From Montifringilla adamsi (taxonomy: Eukaryota > Chordata > Aves > Passeriformes > Passeridae): a stretch of DNA of 64,000 nt. The notes under the pieces were generated by a model. The model was not told the origin of the DNA. It worked only from the letters and a program-made list of their open reading frames with translations, and ran no database searches. The stretch spans positions 1,240,001 to 1,304,000 of the forward strand of contig JAGGNK010013003.1 in assembly GCA_017590115.1 (NCBI GenBank). The letters run 5' to 3'. The translations under genes were made by a program, and so were the position numbers. Shown here one piece after another: positions 1-12,169 of the stretch; positions within the stretch are counted from its first letter, which is position 1; each line of letters starts with the position of its first letter.

Positions 1-132
1 TTAATCTGTTGTGACTCATACTCCATGCAAATGGTTCTAGTAGGTGGAAACTGAATTCTTTTCAAAGCTAACTTTCTTCATTCATGCTTAAATCTTAGTT
101 TTGTGGTTTTCCTTCTTATGTGTTACTCTTAG

Positions 133-225
133 GTACAAGACCAGAAGGACTCCTTAGGACAAATTACAACTTTGTGTTTACAAACATTGCTGCAAGTCTT
201 CATGGATTCCATGACATTTTAAAAG
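133..225 (+). CDS. PPP1R21: PPP1R21 coding exon A (first in window)
   Basis: It starts after TTAG and ends before GTGAGA. The exon opens with the last two bases of a split codon, then 30 codons beginning TRPEGLLRTN and ending GFHDILK. One base is left over, making a split Asp codon with the next exon. It matches the conserved central region of PPP1R21, a helical segment before the C-terminal coiled coils. Confidence 0.93.
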
Positions 226-3200
226 GTGAGAGTTGGGAATATGGTCTTGTTTCAGCTTTGCTGCTTTCTTGTTTAGCATAGCACACATGCGCTCACTCTA
301 TAACACTGCTGAATGTATTGTATGTGATAAATATACTTTGTTTTACCTTTACATGCTAAGAAACTAAACCTACTAACCAATTGTTGCAGACATTCATGCA
401 TGGTTTTCATTTCTCCATTCTCTTAGCTTTGTTCCTCAGAGTTGCTGAATTATTTAATTGTGGCTCTCCAGATTTTTCTGACCAGTATCACTTTACTTTC
501 TGAGCTTCATTGCTCTCCTGTAACTAGCACACAGAATGGAATGCTGAAATGTACATATTTTCCCCAACATATGTAGCATTGACTTAGTACCTGCCTTCAA
601 AGTGGAATTTTTCCATCCTGTTTTTAGGGTGATGACTGTTTTTAACATGAATATATAAGCAAAGGTTACAAAGAAGTCTGAGTTCTTTTTGAAACTTGGC
701 TTCTTCTGGAAAATGGTTTACCTTGCTTTTATCAGAACAACATGGATATGTTATGTTTTCATAACATATGAAAGGGGTATTTGGTTAAAACTCAACATTT
801 TAAAACTGATGTTCCTGCATGTCCTAAAATTTCAGTACCAAGGACCTGTTTCTGGGGAGGAAATAATCCATAGAGATGAGCTGGATTTTTACTAGTCAGC
901 TGTTTAAACATTAAGCGTTCATAATTTTAAGCAAAATTAGGGTTTTTTTTTCCTAATAGCATGAGTAGTATGGCCCCATTTTGCAGTCCTTCTTTTAAAG
1001 AAAAAAAGGAGATTGTACCTCACACAAAATGAGACCCTAAACCTAGAATTTTGTAGCATAGATAAGATTAAAATACTTTCTACCTCTTAATGTGGTCGCT
1101 ATCCTGTAAAGTCAATCCAACTTATACTTTAAAGGAAATACAGAAAATAGAAGTAGTGAAGAAAACTGTCAATAGAATTCATTATCTATCAACAGAAATG
1201 TTCTTCTTAATATCTCTTACTCCCATACTCCAGAATGTTTAATTTCTCTCCTCTTTCTCAATCCCAATTGATTTTGAACTTCTTAAGATTACTTTAGATT
1301 ACAATTTGTGGTTGTGATGAGCTGGGATTTCTCTATTCTGTAGCAATAGTCCTCAGTTTTAAAATAGGTGCACATTGTTCACTTGTCAATTATTTTTTTT
1401 TAATTAGGCCACATTGAGAATGTTATTACATGATAAATACTTGATTCTTTTTAAATTTTGGTGTTGTTGAAATTAATATATTTAGGTTAAGATGCGTTTG
1501 TGAATGACTTTCAAAAAGTTTTTTATTCTTAATTTGGCATAAATGTGCTTTTCATTTTCCAGATATTTCCAAGCACTATAGTCAGAAAGCTGCTTTAGAA
1601 CAGGAAGTTCCAACTGCCACACAGAAACTCATAACTACAAATGACTGTATTTTATCCTCTGTTGCTGCTTTAACAAATGGAGCAGGCAAGGTAATGGATA
1701 TTTTTGTTTCAAACAGTGCTTTAACTTGTGCAGATTTTTAAGAAACAAAAATAAACTTAGCTGAGTGATTTAGAAAATCTCTGTGTGCCTCTGATATTAA
1801 TCATCTGTAGTGTCATGTTGATTCTTGAGTTATTCTCAGGCTATGAGTTAAAACAGCTGAGTGATAAAAGTAGATCCTGTGAAGAGGATGCTTTGTGTTA
1901 GGAAGGTCTAAGTTTCATGGAAGAGCCTGCAGCTTGTTTCAAAGTCTTGTTAAGAAGTCCAGCTTCACTAAATAGTTGTCTTTTCAAAGACTAATTGCTC
2001 CAATGACTCCTTCTGGTCAACTTAATTCAAAGAGCCACTTCTCTTGATGTGTCTAGATGGCCTCGTTCTTCAGCAACAACTTGGATCACTTCAGCGCCTC
2101 GTTGAGCTATGGCCCCAAGGGAGGAGCAGAGTTTATCAGCCCTCTCTCAGCTGAGTGCATGCTGCAGTACAAGAAGAAGGCAGCTGCTTATGTGAAGTCC
2201 TTGAAGAAGGTTTGTTCAGCCAGTGTGCTTGCACAGAGGGAGCACAGTTCTGTTGATGGTTATGCCAAGCAGATCACAAACTAAGGGTTTGCAGGGTTTG
2301 GAATGGAAGAGATTGTCTGAATGACAGGTTTTGGCTGAGGAAGTGGAACCCTCAAGGCAATAATACTACTGAAAACTTCAGAGAGTGTGGTTGCTCTCAC
2401 AACTGAGGGTATGTGCCACTTCTGCCTTACCCATTTCCACTAATTATTTCTGTGCCAAGTGTCCAAGGAGAAGAGGGTGTCTGCTTATGTAAATTTCCTC
2501 CTCTATTCACCAGGAATATGGAGTGAAAACATACTCTTACACTTGCATTCACTTGAAGACACAGGGGAAAAAAAAAGGAGGTACCCTGGAGAAAATGTGC
2601 TGAACCAAAAGATTGAAGTCAGATCTCCCTGTTGCCTCCATTAAAATTAACAATTAAGTGATGTGCTTAGCAGATGTTACTAAATCACTTCACTGCAATG
2701 TTTGTAAAGAGGACCTTAAGATGGCTTTGGTCATTAATTAACACTCAAGAGTTTTCTGAGCACTTTTTAATCAACTGTACCTTTTGGGGCAGTATTTCTT
2801 GAGAGCTCAAACTATTTTTTCCTACTGCCTGGTAAGCACTTGGAACATGGGTTTTTTCCCCTTTATTAAAGTAAGGAAACTAGTAAGAAAACAAAAGCAG
2901 AATACAGGTTCTGATCTAGTGTGTAACATGTTTTGAGAAGGGTTTTTGATTCCTCTGCAGCCTTGTGCAGATTCAGTGCCTTATGAAGAGGCTTTAGCCA
3001 ATCGCAGAGTTCTGCTGAGTTCTACAGAAAGCAGGGAAGGTCTTGCACAACAGGTACTGTACTAACATGTATGGCAGTGTATTTTGTAAAGGTAAACTTG
3101 TTTCAAAGTCTCCACATTTATGTCTGTGGTCATTTGTAGGTATATATGAATATGCTGAACCTTAAAACGAGACTGTAGATGTCTTGTAGAGTTTTGTAAG

Positions 3201-5041
3201 TAAAACCCTTGTCAGGCTGGCTTATCTGCAGAATGTACATATAGGTAAATATAGGAGCCAGGATTATGCCATTGATACCTTCATTTGGAAATACAAGAAT
3301 TAAGGTAATCTTTAATAATTAAAATAAATGCAAAATAAAGGAATAAGGCATACTAAAGGATTAATTTTTAATGTTGTGTACTGATTTGAGTCCTCTTTTG
3401 GAGTATGCAGGAAATATTTGCACTGGTTAAGAGCACTGATTTTTCTTTTCCATTAGGGTAATAGATTAGGGTTTCTATCTTCCAGTATGCATATATATAT
3501 TATTTTTTTTTTCTGGAAGGTGAAGCAGGATGGGTAACATGATATTTAAAAGGCCTACACGGTTTGTCCATTGCTTCATGTGAATGAGAATAACTAATTA
3601 ATACTGCCCCTTCTTTATTAGCTTGTATACTCAGCCTATGTTTGACTCATTGTTATTGAACTGTGACAGAAACAAACATTTCGGTGATTTTTTTTTTGTA
3701 GTTACCAATATTCTAAGTGTATTAGTAGGAGTGAAATTAATTTCAGCAGAAATGTGCAGTGATTAGATATGTTCTGTTCCGTAGTTGTTTTCTTACCTGG
3801 ACAAAGTGGCTGGTTCTGGCTGTGTGAGCTGGGACAGCTGGGAGGGGGACAGTTTGTCTTTCTAGCATAGAAAAAGGTAGTGATGTTGCCAGGTACACAT
3901 CTTTCAAGTTTTTATAAAATTCTTCCCTGCTTTGGTTTTTCACCTAGTACAATGTTGCCAGTTTTACGAGCGGTGCATGTTTCAAACTAATTTAATTAAT
4001 GTGGCCATTTTTGACGAAGAACCACAGCTAAACACGCAGCTCAAAACAGTGGTTGTTTACCTGCTGCACTTTGTTAGCTCACTTATGTAATGGTTTAAAA
4101 TAATACTGTCCTCAAACATTTCCTGTGTGTGGGTTTTTTCCTCCCTGGGTTCAATAACCTGGACTGTAAACTTTCCCTCCTAAAGGTCCAGCAGAGTTTG
4201 GAGAAAATTGCAAAACTTGAACAAGAAAAAGAACACTGGATGTTGGAGGCTCAGCTGGCTAAAATTAAGCTAGAGAAAGAAAACCAAAAACTGAAGAACT
4301 CTCTTAGTGGACATTTAACTGAAACTATCCAGGAGCATTCAGTTCTGCCAAATATAGCAGAACAAAAGAAGGAAACCACAGAAAAGAGTCTGAGGGAACC
4401 TATTAAGAGCACCAGTCTGGTAAGTGACCTTTCCCTTCAATAGAGAAAAATCCACTTTCTTTAGTAGCAGTGCTGTTTGATCAGTGGAACACTAAAAATG
4501 AAAGCCTTTTGACTGTATTGAAAAGCATTCACTCTTGGGGTCCTTGTAATTGCAAAGCTGCTTGCAAATTCTTTCTGCAGAGTTGGGCACTTCTTGGATG
4601 TTGAGACTTTGTTTGCTGTCTTTAGTATTGTGAAGATATTTTTGTAGTTTTGTCCTTTTGTAACTGAGGGGGAAATAATAGGTGCTTAACCTCCTGATTT
4701 GTCTGTAGTTAGGAGACTTGGCAAGTGTTGTGTATCTCAGGTTGGGCCTGTGTTTCCAATACTTTTATTCATCTCTAGGTATGTTAAAGCAAATGGAAGT
4801 AGGTAGGTAGTGTTTGTAAATGGGTTTGAAGACTTATTGGGGTCAATTTGGATTCAGCAATTGCTTTTGGATGTAGCATGCATTCTTTCCTTGCTCTTCT
4901 GTGCTGGTAAACGGCTTTTTCCTGTTTACTAACATATTTAAAATTAATTGGCCTTTCCCCTGAATTCCACTTCTGAAGTGGCATAGTGGTATTAACAGGA
5001 ATGACATCTGTAAGAAATAATAAATCTGCTCAGCATTCAAT

Positions 5042-5091
<50 letters not shown>

Positions 5092-8000
5092 CCTCCCCAC
5101 TTTCCTGCTCCAAGATAAAAGTAACCAGTGGACTGTTTTGAAATCTCCAATTCTGAAGTACACTGGCATCTTAAGTTTTTGATCCTCTATTTGATTCCTT
5201 AGGAGTTTGATGAGAATGTTACTCACGGGTCAACATATTGTATGAATGTTTCCCATAAACATGACTCTCTAGTCCTGTTGAGATCAAGGGGAAAAAGCCC
5301 CTTGGATTCTCTGGGAGGATATCCTTTCATGAAACCAGGTATTGGCTTGCACTGCTCCTGTAGAGTTTTGTCAGTGCTTACTAGTCAGAGGGGGAAGGAA
5401 GGAATTTGGAAGGTATTCAACAAATCCAGGTTGACTTTTCCTTCCTCTTAAACATGACAAGTAATGTTTCAGTGTGCTAACGTGGCTCTGAATTAGTTTC
5501 ATATGATCAAGCAGTTGCATAACCATAGGAGCCCAGCTGCATCTTGTTGCTTTTATTGCCTTTTCCCTGTGTGGCTCCTAAGACAAGAGATGTATTTTTG
5601 AGAGTTGGTGTCAGGTTTAATTCTGTTCAAGGCACTCATGTAACCACTCTTGTTTATGTTACAGGTGGAAGTACTTAAATTTGATTTCAGTTTGAATGGT
5701 TGCAAGATTGTTTAATTTCAAAGTCCTTCTATGACTGAAACCGAATTGAAGCTATGGTATCTATTTTTTTGCAGTTCTCATTAAGTGTATTTTCTTCCTT
5801 GTTCTAGATTGGAATGTTGACTGTAACTACTGATAATGAAAAGGTAATCTGTTTTAAACATTATTAAAGTCCATCTGTTAAATACTTCAATTTTGATTCT
5901 GCCAAACTTATTCCACAGGTCTAATTACCAAGAATACTCCTCTATAATGGCACAAGTTGACCATGTAGTCTTTATATATTAAATGGTCAAATTTCTGAAA
6001 TGCATGTGTTCTTTAATTTTCTTCTTCTGTTAGTGAACTGTATTTGGCCCATGTAAGCCTTTTGGAGCAATGTGAACTGGAGTCAGAGTTTGCTCTCTGT
6101 AATTTGAGGAAGATACTGGTCTGTCTGTGCCTCAGCAGCCCAAACTGTATCCCAAACCTCCATTCTTAACCCTGGAGGAAGGGCTCAAGCTGCATAAAAA
6201 ACCTTGGCTGCGATGCCTGTGGTACAAAGCACGGGTCACACTGAAACAAACCTTGAACCCTCCCTCAGAATAAATGTTAACTCTTCATTTAGCCCTGCTA
6301 TAATGTAACACTCGATCCTTCAGGAACTTCCGAGAGTAAGGTTCACTGCTTTCCCTTTTCTGATACTGCAGGGAACTGTGTGGATGTGTAGTTTAGTTCA
6401 CTCCTCCTTGTCTTCTGAAAGTGTGATTAAAAAGGGGTAGGGGGCTAGGTAATAACTCATACAAGTCCTTAAAGGCTTCTGCACGGTGCTGAACTTGAAG
6501 GTAATGACAAATCACGTGAAAACTGACGCCAGTGGGTTAGTCTGGAAACTACTGAGTTGTTGGGCTTTTTTATTTTCTATTTTCTTTTTTAATTTCAAAT
6601 GTATAAAGAAACTTCTGGAACGTGCAACATTAGTAATGGTTATGACTTTTGTATGCTTCTGAAATACAGTTATGTGATGGAATTCCTCCTTGTTGGGAAG
6701 AGACAGTAAGTTTTCATGTAGGTGAAAGCGGTTCACTTCTGCAGTGGGTTTTCAGCTTCATCAGGCACTTGATATATTAAAGAAAGTTGAATTCTTACCT
6801 CTTCAGTCAGCTCTTTGTCCTGTAAGCAAATCTGACATTAAGAGTCCTCATCAGAGTGACGAATTGCAGTGTGGCTTGCTGTAATTCATCTGTTCTGTTT
6901 GGAGAATTTGATACTTTTTGATAGAGCAGCCAGGGCTCAGAAGGTAAGAAGAAAAAAAGTCAGTATAGAGGCAATGTTGTGATTCAGGTATTCAGTCTAC
7001 TAAACATAAATATTGTCTGCTTAAACTTTCCTTTGCCAGGCTCCAGATGTTGAGTCTCGTGAAGACCTGATAAAAACTCACTACATGGCCAGGATAGCAG
7101 AGCTGACCTCTCACCTACAGCTTGCCGACAGCAAATCAGTGCACTTCCATGCTGAGGTGAGCGTGCAGGCAAGGACTGTAAGTCCTCTTTGTGAACTTCC
7201 CACAGGCAAGTGCTATGATAGTGAATTTCAATGTATGGAGCATAATGTTTTATAAAAATCTGTTCCTGGAATACTTTTGATTGTGGTCTAGCATGCATAA
7301 AAACAGATACTGTAAAAGAGCTTTTTATGTTTAATAAATCCTTTGGTAGCCTTGTCTTGGCTGTATTAAGAAGTATAGTGTGTGTCATGTATGGGTTTGT
7401 TCACATAAGCTGAAGCAGCTGGCTTTAGTTACCAAGGAAGTTTTGACTTAATTTTATAGTGATGCTGATGTCATTCAAAAATATTTGAGTGTATTATGAA
7501 GTGATGGAAACAGCTCTCCTGAGAAAATTGGCTCTTAGGCATTCACTACAAGAATGAATAAGATGATTCATTGTATCTATGGTTTCCTTTTCATTTCAAG
7601 TCATGAGGGAACTTTTTTTGAAAGTAGTGGCTGTTTTGATTTGTGTAATAAATGATGTGGAATACACTAAAGCTCCAGGTTAACAGAGCAAATCCTCTTA
7701 AATATTTTTTTTAATGGAAAATGACATAGTATGGAGGAACCATCTTGTCTGTGATATCTGAGCCTTGTATGAAGTGAGTTCTTTCTATTGCTTTTTACTT
7801 ATGAGAAGTTTTGTGGCAGTTACATGAAAAATATGATATTTAGAGGATTGGCAGTATAGTAGCTCTATAAAATGAAACATTTAATGTTAACTATTCCATT
7901 ACCTCTGCATTTAAAAATGTTCACAAGCCCTGAGTTTCTTGAAATCCAAGTATCACAGATGGAAAAGTCCAAAGCAAACACTTAAGGATGCCACAAGGCA

Positions 8001-11000
8001 ATACTGTGGAAGTGACTTTTGTTCCTTGTGCCCTCCCTGTCCTGTTCCTGGTAGTGTCGAGCACTTGCCAAAAGACTTTCTCTGGCAGAGAAGTCCAAGG
8101 AATCGCTCACGGAAGAGTTGAAGCTCGCCAGTCAAAACATCACCAGATTGCAGGCAAGTAAATTGTTCTGTAATGTAAGAGATGCATTTTGTAATCATGT
8201 GTAAGGGGAAGTTGGAACAGAAAAATGACAACCATCTAGCCTGGCCATGCCATTACTAGGTCCTGTGTTGTGGAATATAAAAACTCTAGTGGTATGTGGA
8301 GAAGAGACTTAAATATTACACTTGAAATCTCAGGTATAAAGTTGAAGTGGAACAGGCTTCCAAGAGAAGGTTATATTGGCCAAATATGTGTGGTTTAGCC
8401 CATTTGATGTCAAGGATTTTCATGAAAATGATAGAGTTGTAATGCTTTAAGGGGTGCTAGTTTGACTGATTTCAGATGAAACAAGGAGTTCTTAATCCTT
8501 TCTTGCACCTGGGTCTGAAAGCTTTAAAAAATGCCAGGTTGATTTGGATTTTTTTCATATAGATACCTTAATATTAAGCAAAGATAGTTTTGGGGTAATC
8601 TTTAAGAAACTGTTGCTAACAAAAATCAACTCTTATGGCATCCTGTGAGTGTCCTGTCCCTTTGTCCTTCTCCTCCACACAGCTGAGAAAGATGCCAGTA
8701 GTACAATAAAGTATAAATAAATACACAATTCATCAATTCCTTCGTGTTTTCTTTGCACTTAGTTCATATCATTATTGCTCATCTGTGATGGTCAGTACCA
8801 AAATTGCTCCATACAGGCTGTGAATATAATGTTAGAAACTTTGAGCTGTTGTGCCCATGAACAATCCATTTTAAACACTTTCTTGATTTGTTCCTTTAAG
8901 AAATTCCACAGTAGATGTTGAATGCAGCATGAGATGTTCATTTCCAACTGCATATTTAACTTCCTAGGAAAAGATAGCAGGCACACACCATTTGTATGTT
9001 TAGTAGTCTCCATAGTACTGAATAATAGACTTGTTTAGGTTGGAAGGGTCCCCTGAAGGTGATTTGTCCCCCTCCTTTGGTCAGAGCAGAGAGCTCAGAT
9101 CAAGCTGTGGAACTGGATATTTCCTATACAGCCATGCTGGTCTTCTGCCACAGTCACTCCGTGACTTAGGCACTGGATTGTTCCTTGTTCTGTCCTTGGT
9201 CATTCAGCTTTCCTGGGCCCCTGTAACTTCCAGGGCAATTTTACCTGGGACCTTTCCAAGCAGACCTTGAAAGAAGCCAGAATCTACTCCCCTTGAGTCT
9301 AGGGTTGCTGTAATTCTGCCATTCATCTTGCTTCCCTCAGGATCCTGAATGCCACTAACTCATGGTAGCTGCAACCAAGGCTGTCTTTGGCTTTCACATC
9401 CCTGACCAGCTTTTCCTTATTTGTGAGTAACAGGTCCAGCAGAGAGCATCTCTTGGTCCCACTGATCACTAGTATCAAGAAGTTCTATGCCACACTCAAG
9501 ACAGCTCCTTTAGTTGCTTGTGTTTCACCTCGCTGCCCTTCCCAGGACATGTCAGAGTAGTTAAAATCCCTAATGAGGATCAGGGTCTGTGGGTGGGAGT
9601 TTTTCATCTGCTTGCTCAGATGCCCTGTTGTTCACATACTGATGAGATTTATTAGTCTTCAAGCCACTTCTTCACAAAGAGCATGATTTCTGTCCTTCCT
9701 AAAGTGTGTTTATCCCTTCATTGCTGTGTTCTAGTCATACACACTATCCCTTCATGTCTCTGTAATCCCAGAGGGATCATAGCTCTCTCTAGCTGCACAT
9801 GGAGTGGTGGTTCCTTCAGCTTTGGATGCCTTATGTGTTCTTGTGCAGGCCATGCTTTAACCCCATAAACTTTACTTGTTTCCTGGCTGGAAGCAGTGGT
9901 GGAAAACTTAGCTGTTACTCTTTTATGTAAGCCATAAAAAGTGGGGGGAAAATCTAAAGGAAACAACACAAAAATAAGGGGAACAAGCCATGCATGGGAC
10001 TTCAGGTAAAAGAAAAGTAGCTGCTGACTTCCTTTCATAAAACAGGAATTTTTTTAGCTGAATTGCACCCACTCAGCATCAAACGTGGAGCTTACTAATT
10101 GGAGGTGGAAGTGTGCTGCTTTGCCAGCTATCACTAATACTGAGCCATGGCCTCTGGTTGTTTAATTTTTCCCTTAGGATGAATTGATGACGACAAAGAG
10201 GAGCTACGAGGACCAGTTAAGCATGATGAGTGACCACCTGTGCAGCATGAATGAAACCTTGACAAAGCAAAGGGAAGAGATTGATACACTAAAGATGACC
10301 AGTAAGGTGAGCTGGCAGTGCTGGCACGGGGCCCTGGCTGCAGCTGGGGGTGGCAGGGTTACATTTGGTGTTCCTGCAGCACTGCCCTTGGACAAACCAG
10401 CTCACAAGCTGTAATTCTTGCTCTAAGCCAGTTGAAAAGAGAACTCCAGACTTGCTCCTTCAAGTTTCAGTGAAGAAAAAAATTCTTGCTAAGCATACAT
10501 GTGGGAAAGAACAAGCTCTTCATGTCACTGCTTCACATCAGGTTCTCGAAGTGTACCCTCTGATGGCAGATCACTCCATTTTTTTGGTGTAAATGTGGTG
10601 AAAATGGAGCTATTGGTAAATCCAGCTGTTGCGGCTGTGTGGTTATGATGTAGTTCTGGGTAGAAGTGTCCCTTCTGCACTCCTTTTGGTTGCAGCATAC
10701 TCTGTCCTTGGCAGCTGGTCTCTTTCTCTTTTATTTCCATATTCTGGCTCATCTGTCCCTTGTGTAGGAATGAAAAAGTTGTCACTTTTCTTCTGTGAGC
10801 TTGAAATGCACACTTAAATTCTTTACCAGGCAAGGAGTCTACCCACTTGTCAGAAACAGATTTTTTTTTACTTACCTAATGATGAAAAATACAGTAGTCT
10901 GCTTTTTTGAGCAGCCAATGATTAAACCATGGTATATCCTTTTCTGATGGTTCTAGGGAGGAACAGATGTTGTGAAGGCCTTTGTCCTTTGTTTGACCGA

Positions 11001-12169
11001 CTGTGAAACAAGTTATCATTATTCTCCTTATTTCTGGGATGCATGAAAGCAAGTGTCACTGAAGGATTACTAAAAAAGTAAAAATTTTAAAACCATGTTC
11101 TGATTAAAAATCACATGATGATGATTTTTATTGTTTAGAGTAAACTCTTCCTCCTGCTTTTCTTCAGATTTCTGAGTGTTTTAACTTGGCATTGTATCCT
11201 TTAAAATTACTTTGTGGTGTAAAAACCATTGTGTTTCCAGAAGGAAGCTCTTGGCTGCATACTGACCATAGCACTTAATGTTTCTATAAAATGTTTTCTG
11301 GAATGTCTCACTTGCCATACTTCTAAGACTTGAATTGGTACTCTCTGTGTAAGGACCTCAGAATCTCACAAGAGAAGCCACACAGGTTTTCACATGTTAC
11401 CAAATGTAGAAGGGGATTCAGCTGGAATCCAAATGAAGCAGTTAAAGGCCTTAACACTTGGAGGGAGTTGTTGGTTAGATTCAAAACAAATGTTATCTTC
11501 AGGAAATAGGAAGACTGAGAATTGCCAGCAAGTAACTATTGCACAAAACATTATTTTAAGCTCCACATTTCCTTTTGGAATTACTGAAGGTCAAAGGTGA
11601 GTTGGCTAGCTGTGGAACAAACTCTGTTCTGAACTAGGAATAATCTGTACAACCTGAATTAAAATAAAATTCATTTTGGAAAAAAAATCCACTATGGTGG
11701 GGAATTGGTTTTTATTTTGATACGATTATTCTATAAGTTATTTGGAGTAGCACATGAAGGTGTATTATGATTTCACTTGCCTTTGCTGCCCTTACAATAT
11801 TAGTGGTATTAATACAATTGAATGTATTGGAGATGTCCCTCAAGTGTCTTCACAGGTTTCAGTTGTAGTAAGGTATTATTGTGCTTATTTGAGGTATCTG
11901 GTACTGTGCTTATTTGAGATATCTCGTACTTGCCTCTGTTGTGCTTATAGAAATAGAAGAATTTTCAGAGCAAATGGTTACAATCTGTCAAACTTAGAAG
12001 CCTGTGGAGTGTTTCTTTTTAGTCTGACTGTACCTTGTTTGCTGTAGGCATAAATTATTAGACATCAGATTTTGTATGTTACCTGTCTGGATTTCCTTAC
12101 CTGAATGATAACGTTCTCTTTACTTGTTTCTTGTTGCAGGGGAATTCTAAAAAGAACAAAAATCGATAG
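133..12169 (+). CDS. PPP1R21: PPP1R21, 3' part of gene (10 coding exons, 5' end outside window)
   Basis: Protein phosphatase 1 regulatory subunit 21 (KLRAQ motif-containing protein) is a coiled-coil protein of early endosomes. It is known as a subunit of the FERRY complex, a Rab5 effector that couples mRNA and ribosomes to endosomes. Ten exons join in phase to give 369 residues and a stop, about the C-terminal 47% of a protein of about 780 aa. Visible landmarks are LLRTNYNF near the left edge, SAECMLQYKKKAAAY, a long charged helix (LEQEKEHWMLEAQLAKIKLE), and TTKRSYEDQLSMMSDHL. The last gave its name to the C-terminal TTKRSYEDQ family. The tail is GNSKKNKNR then TAG. The N-terminal KLRAQ domain would lie upstream of the window. 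Identification rests on near-complete similarity to the remembered vertebrate protein, so confidence is high. Introns are short for a vertebrate (0.4-2.0 kb). Confidence 0.96.
226..1562 (+). other. PPP1R21: PPP1R21 introns between exons A and F (226-5807)
   Basis: This entry covers the five introns 226-1562, 1691-2056, 2210-2960, 3054-4185 and 4420-5807. They are AT-rich and hold nothing I can recognise apart from a 46-base T run (5046-5091) in the last one. No additional exons, RNA genes or clear transposons were seen. Confidence 0.7.
1563..1690 (+). CDS. PPP1R21: PPP1R21 coding exon B
   Basis: The acceptor is TTTTCCAG and the donor GTAATG. The exon completes the split Asp codon and adds 42 codons (ISKHYSQKAALEQE through LTNGAGK). 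It ends in phase 0. It corresponds to the human ISKHYSQKAA...GAGK segment with a handful of substitutions. Confidence 0.95.
2057..2209 (+). CDS. PPP1R21: PPP1R21 coding exon C
   Basis: Fifty-one codons in phase 0, from MASFFSNNLDHF to AAAYVKSLKK. The acceptor is TCTAG and the donor GTTTGT, a weaker donor. The leading ATG is an internal residue (Ile in human), not a start. The segment SPLSAECMLQYKKKAAAY is essentially invariant with mammals. Confidence 0.95.
2961..3053 (+). CDS. PPP1R21: PPP1R21 coding exon D
   Basis: Thirty-one codons, PCADSVPYEEALANRR to REGLAQQ, bounded by CTGCAG and GTACTG, phase 0 at both ends. It is conserved with the human VPYEEALANRR..LSSTESREGLAQQ segment. Confidence 0.95.
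4186..4419 (+). CDS. PPP1R21: PPP1R21 coding exon E (coiled coil)
   Basis: Seventy-eight codons from VQQSLEKIAKLEQEKEHW to REPIKSTSL, bounded by CTAAAG and GTAAGT. The first half is a strongly charged heptad-like helix, very conserved. The second half (after KENQKLKNSL) is divergent and a few residues shorter than I recall in human, consistent with a flexible linker. Confidence 0.95.
5046..5091 (-). repeat. 46-nt poly(T) run in PPP1R21 intron
   Basis: An uninterrupted T homopolymer of about 46 bases. It may be the poly(A) tail of an old insertion in the opposite orientation or simple slippage. No recognisable element body adjoins it. Its length makes it prone to sequencing and assembly error. 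Confidence 0.85.
5808..5843 (+). CDS. PPP1R21: PPP1R21 small coding exon F (36 nt)
   Basis: A 12-codon exon (IGMLTVTTDNEK) between GTTCTAG and GTAATC, phase 0 on both sides. It aligns with the human IGTLTRTSDSEV stretch. Being in phase at both ends it could be skipped without changing frame. Confidence 0.88.
7040..7156 (+). CDS. PPP1R21: PPP1R21 coding exon G
   Basis: Thirty-nine codons, APDVESREDLIKTHYMARIAEL to KSVHFHAE, bounded by TTGCCAG and GTGAGC. It is highly conserved with the mammalian protein and starts the C-terminal coiled-coil domain. Confidence 0.96.
8055..8153 (+). CDS. PPP1R21: PPP1R21 coding exon H (GC donor)
   Basis: Thirty-three codons, CRALAKRLSLAEKSKESL to SQNITRLQ, after the acceptor CTGGTAG. 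The donor is CAG|GCAAGT rather than GT. Reading on to the next GT four bases later would break the frame, and the next exon begins in phase 0 with DEL. The exon end therefore has to be at the GC site. Confidence 0.95.
9031..9665 (-). mobile_element. Degenerate CR1 LINE fragment (3' end piece plus endonuclease region)
   Basis: CR1 is the dominant avian non-LTR retrotransposon. The sequence GGTTGGAAGGGTCCCC at about 9039 resembles the reverse complement of a CR1 3' end. From about 9390 to 9600 the block (CATCCCTGACCAGCTTTTCC, GTGAGTAACAGGTCCAGCAG) matches the CR1 body in reverse orientation. On the minus strand, 9546-9590 reads ILIRDFNYSDMSW, a decayed form of the CR1 endonuclease motif (L.GDFN.PD..W). 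The element therefore runs on the minus strand and lies in the PPP1R21 intron between exons H and I. Edges are approximate. The 3' end and endonuclease parts are closer together than in a full element, implying internal deletion or two nested copies. Confidence 0.75.
10178..10306 (+). CDS. PPP1R21: PPP1R21 coding exon I (TTKRSYEDQ motif)
   Basis: Forty-three codons after CCCTTAG, ending before GTGAGC. It contains TTKRSYEDQLSMMSDHLCSM and EEIDTLKMTSK. The first nine residues are the motif that names the conserved C-terminal family of PPP1R21, and this is the most conserved exon of the set. Confidence 0.97.
11881..11930. repeat. Two-copy 25-bp tandem repeat
   Basis: GTGCTTATTTGAGGTATCTG plus GTACT is repeated immediately with two differences. 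A third partial GTGCTTAT follows at 11941. It lies in the last PPP1R21 intron. Confidence 0.85.
12140..12169 (+). CDS. PPP1R21: PPP1R21 last coding exon with stop
   Basis: After TTGTTGCAG come nine codons (GNSKKNKNR) and TAG at 12167-12169. They match the basic C-terminal tail of mammalian PPP1R21, which ends GNSKKNKSR as I recall it. Confidence 0.94.
   Translation, partial: GNSKKNKNR

Noticed and set aside
4843..5226. Minus-strand frame with a Lys run
   Set aside because: The Lys run is the translated poly(T) tract. Not a gene.
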